Positions 58,403 to 60,597 of a stretch of 60,597 nt of DNA are shown in pieces. Origin of the DNA: Candidatus Methanomethylophilaceae archaeon (GTDB taxonomy: Archaea; Thermoplasmatota; Thermoplasmata; Methanomassiliicoccales; Methanomethylophilaceae); contig CALUOK010000014.1 in assembly GCA_944322255.1 (NCBI GenBank), forward strand, positions 1-60,597, in the 5' to 3' direction. A program made the position numbers and the translations under genes. The notes beneath the pieces were generated by a model. The model ran no database searches and was not told the DNA's origin. It was given only the letters and a program-made list of their open reading frames with translations. Each line of letters starts with the position of its first letter. Positions within the stretch are counted from its first letter, which is position 1.

Positions 58403-59472
58403 ATGACTGGCTATGACGATCCGATCAAGCTGACGATCCACTACACCGGAAAGCGGTTCGATGACCACACGGTGCCGGTGACCCTGCTGGAGGATCTGGG
58501 CACGATCCAGGAGATGATCCTGGAAGTCGCCTCCGAGATATTCAAGAGGAAGTCCGGTACCAAAAGGGTCCCGAAGGGATTCAGGGAAGGTTGCAGCCTC
58601 AGACTGGAGTCCGTCTCGGAGGGGTCCGCGGTCATCGACATGACCGTGGGAAACATACACAGCCAGAGACACATAGTGCCATCCAACGAGAGCGAATGCG
58701 TCTCGGAAGCCATCGACCGCATGCTCGGATTCATGGGGAGCGAGCAATCAGACTTCGACGACATATTCCGCGAGCACACCCGGAAGATGGGGTCCAAACT
58801 GAGGGATGACGAGGCTATGACCTTCTCCTCGAAGAACAGGAGCGCGGTGTACAACCAGAAGGTCAGAGCCGAGCTCACAGCCGCCTGCTCGGACTACGAG
58901 AGGTACGAGTCGTACTACGGGAAGATCACCGAAGTGGACAGCAAGCTGAGAAGCTTCAAACTCTCCCCGGTCCCCGATGAGGACGGGAAGAGGGTCGACA
59001 TACGCATAAGGGACCTGGATGACATGCCCCCGGACCTCGACACGTCCAACATGATGGGCAGGCACCTGATGATCTCGGGCAGGTTCGACGTCAGGAAGGA
59101 CGGCACGCGTAAGGCACGGTCCATCGAATCCGTGCAGGTGCTGGACCCGTTGGACGTCAACTACAGGCTGATGGAACTCTCATCCATGAGGGACGGCTGG
59201 GGAGAGCACGGGGACGAGGTCGCCCCGAAGGGCGAGCTCCTCTGCAGGCTCATGGACCTCTACGACGAGCTCTGCGGCGACATGAGGCTTCCGTACATCT
59301 ACCCGACGGTCGACGGGAACATACAGATGGAATGGGACTCCGACGACCTGATGGAGATGGAGGTCGACCTGGAGTCGATGAGGGGCACGCTGTACCATGG
59401 CGACTGCGAGACGGGGATAGACCTGAACTCCGAAGAGGGTTGGAACAGGCTGTCCGAACTGGAGGGCAGTGA
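58403..59472 (+). CDS. Uncharacterised protein, first gene of a two-gene unit; 3' end uncertain
   Basis: About 356 residues from MTGYDDPIKLTIHYTGKRFD, with GGAGGT six bases before the ATG. The sequence is soluble, charged and contains segments such as GCSLRLESVSEGSAVIDMTV. No domain is recognised. The reading frame stays open to 59839, but everything after about 59470 is the next gene read out of frame. The authentic end is therefore probably near the second gene's start, where TGATG occurs at 59470-59474, one frame away. An indel close to the 3' end is suspected. The second gene overlaps, so the pair is cotranscribed. Confidence 0.65.
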
Positions 59473-59839
59473 TGATCGCCGACGACTGGACACTTCTGCT
59501 CCGCATCGTGAACCCGAGATGGGTCGAGGACGGCAGGGTGACGTCCCAGGCGTTCCTGACGTCCCGCGGAAGGCCCGTGTCGGTGTTCGACGGGAGCATG
59601 ATCACCCCCGAGGAGGCGTTCCACAGGTTCGAGGAGGACCACGAGGCCTACGGTGTCATCGGGGTGACCGTCGCGGAGGCCAGGAGCCTGGGGATGGAGG
59701 TGGTCGAGGACCGCGAGCCGTACGTCGAGCACATCTCGCTCGTCTTCCCGCCATGTTCCGGCAACCAGGAGAGGAGGCTGGCCAGGGAGCTGAGGGAGCG
59801 GCCAACCGGAGGGGCTGGCTCTACAGGCCGAGGGAGTGA
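59472..59839 (+). pseudogene. Small partner protein of the two-gene unit, frameshifted
   Basis: Starts MIADDWTLLLRIVNPRWVEDGRVTSQAF, with GGAGGG six bases upstream (59461-59466). The segment VSVFDGSMITPEEAFHRFEE followed by GVIGVTVAEARSLG recalls a widespread small protein family that ends in RGWLYR and is usually encoded after an unrelated partner. In this frame that ending is missing. It appears in the other frame (AANRRGWLYRPRE, stop at 59839). One missing base near 59798 (gagg-cggcc) reunites them into about 122 residues. Left uncorrected, the frame runs to 59993 into the tRNA. It is either a pseudogene or a sequence error. The function is unknown. Confidence 0.6.
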
Positions 59840-59953
59840 CCCCCGGGCATCCGCCCGAGCCTGCTTCCGGGCCGCGGCAGCGCGGACGGACGGTTGCCTG
59901 ACAGCAACCCAATGGCAACGCTTATATCCTCGGGCTGAATCGGGGGATTCAGC

Positions 59954-60031
59954 GGACAGGTGGCCTAGTCTGGATATGGCAGCAGCCTCCTAAGCTGCAG
60001 GCCGGGGGTTCGAATCCCCTCCTGTTCGCCA
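59954..60031 (+). tRNA. tRNA-Arg (anticodon CCU), CCA encoded
   Basis: The acceptor GGACAGG pairs with CCTGTTC (one G-U), followed by discriminator G and an encoded CCA (60029-60031). The D region starts TGGCCTAGT. The anticodon stem is GCAGC/GCTGC with loop CTCCTAA, and the T arm is GGGGG TTCGAAT CCCC. A TATA-like box (cttatatcc, 59921-59929) lies 29 bases upstream. A T5 run directly follows. Confidence 0.96.
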
Positions 60032-60597
60032 TTTTTAGCTTCTGCTCTCGACAGCCAGATATCGTTTCTGAAAATTAGCGCTATCATTCTGATACCTCCG
60101 TTTCTCACTCCTCTTCCGAACGTGTTTGCGAAGTCGTTTCCCACGATGACGGAGGGCGCCGGGGACGTCGGTGGAACGGCTCCTCCGGACACCTCCTGTC
60201 GGCGCAGCGCCTGAGGTCGTCCGCGAGGTCGCGGACCCTGCGGCATCGGCAACCCTTAAATCGTCGAAGAGCAGGTTTTGGATCGACCGATCCGGGGAGA
60301 ACGGATGGCGCCTGCCATCCGCCCGGGCCGCTCATTCTCAGATGTACCCGTGCCTCCTGATCCCCGATTCTAATCCTCATATGCTCCGCACGTATCCGGA
60401 GATTCTTCATCGCGGATCCTGCCGCGTTCCCGACAGCCGGACATGCTTTCTGAGAATTGGAGACATCATTCTGATATCTTCATGGCGAGACGCTCCCGTG
60501 TGTCGGTTCACAGGCCGATATGTTCCAAGTACAGACTTCGTGAACAGCGAGAATACAGCGAAATGAAAGAAGATAAAGATGACTGAATGAAGGACAC
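60032..60597. other. Right-end region without a recognisable gene; diverged direct repeat
   Basis: No ORF here has convincing composition. Two stretches, about 60046-60096 and 60428-60478, are diverged copies of one ~50-base sequence sharing cgacagcc, tttctga, aatt and tcattctgata in register. They lie 380 bases apart next to tRNA-Arg and may be old integration or duplication scars. Confidence 0.5.

Noticed and set aside
59840-59993. C-terminal extension of the small partner protein into the tRNA-Arg gene
   Set aside because: The residues after about 59798 are Arg/Ala/Ser-rich and overlap the tRNA; the family-type ending is found in another frame and stops at 59839.
60105-60410. 101-codon minus-strand ORF at the right edge
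   Set aside because: Arg/Pro-rich composition without any domain or promoter and no ribosome-binding site; judged non-coding.

Overview
The window is about 60.6 kb of GC-rich archaeal DNA. The archaeal assignment rests on an ABCE1/Rli1 ribosome-recycling ATPase, a long archaeal-type FKBP, a geranylgeranyl reductase paired with an archaeal-type cardiolipin synthase, an archaeal tRNA-Thr with U at the discriminator, and TATA-like boxes 25-30 bases upstream of many start codons. Many of those start codons have no Shine-Dalgarno site, so leaderless mRNAs look common. The overall flavour (corrinoid adenosylation, nitrogenase-like redox proteins, a huge surface adhesin-like protein, AAA/PD-(D/E)XK families) fits a gut-type Thermoplasmatota methanogen such as Methanomassiliicoccales. 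No mcr or mtt gene lies in the window, so that placement is inference.

Layout. 0-9 kb: a Fic protein, then a minus-strand block containing a MATE transporter, a NifH-NifD fusion, a second nitrogenase-component-1-like protein, metG and a PHP phosphoesterase. 9-19 kb: ABCE1, a membrane-anchored protein, a second PHP protein overlapped by a stand-alone Nif3-insert-type domain, a CDF metal transporter and three MFS transporters (two are tandem paralogs). 19-28.5 kb: a PNPOx-fold protein, a siroheme sulfite/nitrite reductase, corrinoid adenosyltransferase, a frameshifted AAA-ATPase-like gene, a Cas4-like Fe-S nuclease-fold protein with degraded active-site motifs, cysteine synthase and an AAA/DUF4143 ATPase. 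27.4-28.8 kb: a 98-residue peptide with 11 cysteines confined to its C-terminal half, followed 15 bases later by a radical SAM/SPASM enzyme. This is a candidate ribosomally made, post-translationally modified peptide (RiPP) system.

29-47.6 kb: a MscS channel, a membrane-anchored protein whose only well-placed start is ACG, and one giant gene of about 5,495 codons. The giant protein has a signal peptide, parallel beta-helix adhesin domains, about 3,000 residues of GGN-type glycine-rich sequence in five modules, eight alternating beta-sandwich-like repeats and three C-terminal membrane helices. Large open frames on the opposite strand of this gene are compositional shadows.

47.8-60.6 kb: a DUF5685 protein, a small cysteine-rich protein, a prephenate-dehydratase-like protein with a translationally coupled coiled-coil partner, a GNAT acetyltransferase and isochorismatase-fold hydrolase pair, a triple zinc-ribbon regulator-like protein, the lipid genes (geranylgeranyl reductase and cardiolipin synthase), an FRG-domain protein, tRNA-Thr(UGU), FKBP, a 48-residue ORF, a CARF-like winged-helix protein, a two-gene unit whose second member is frameshifted, and tRNA-Arg(CCU) with an encoded CCA. 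No CRISPR array, rRNA or transposase was seen.

The strongest candidates for an undescribed system are the Cys-rich peptide/radical SAM pair and the fused nitrogenase-like operon. The giant glycine-rich surface protein follows.
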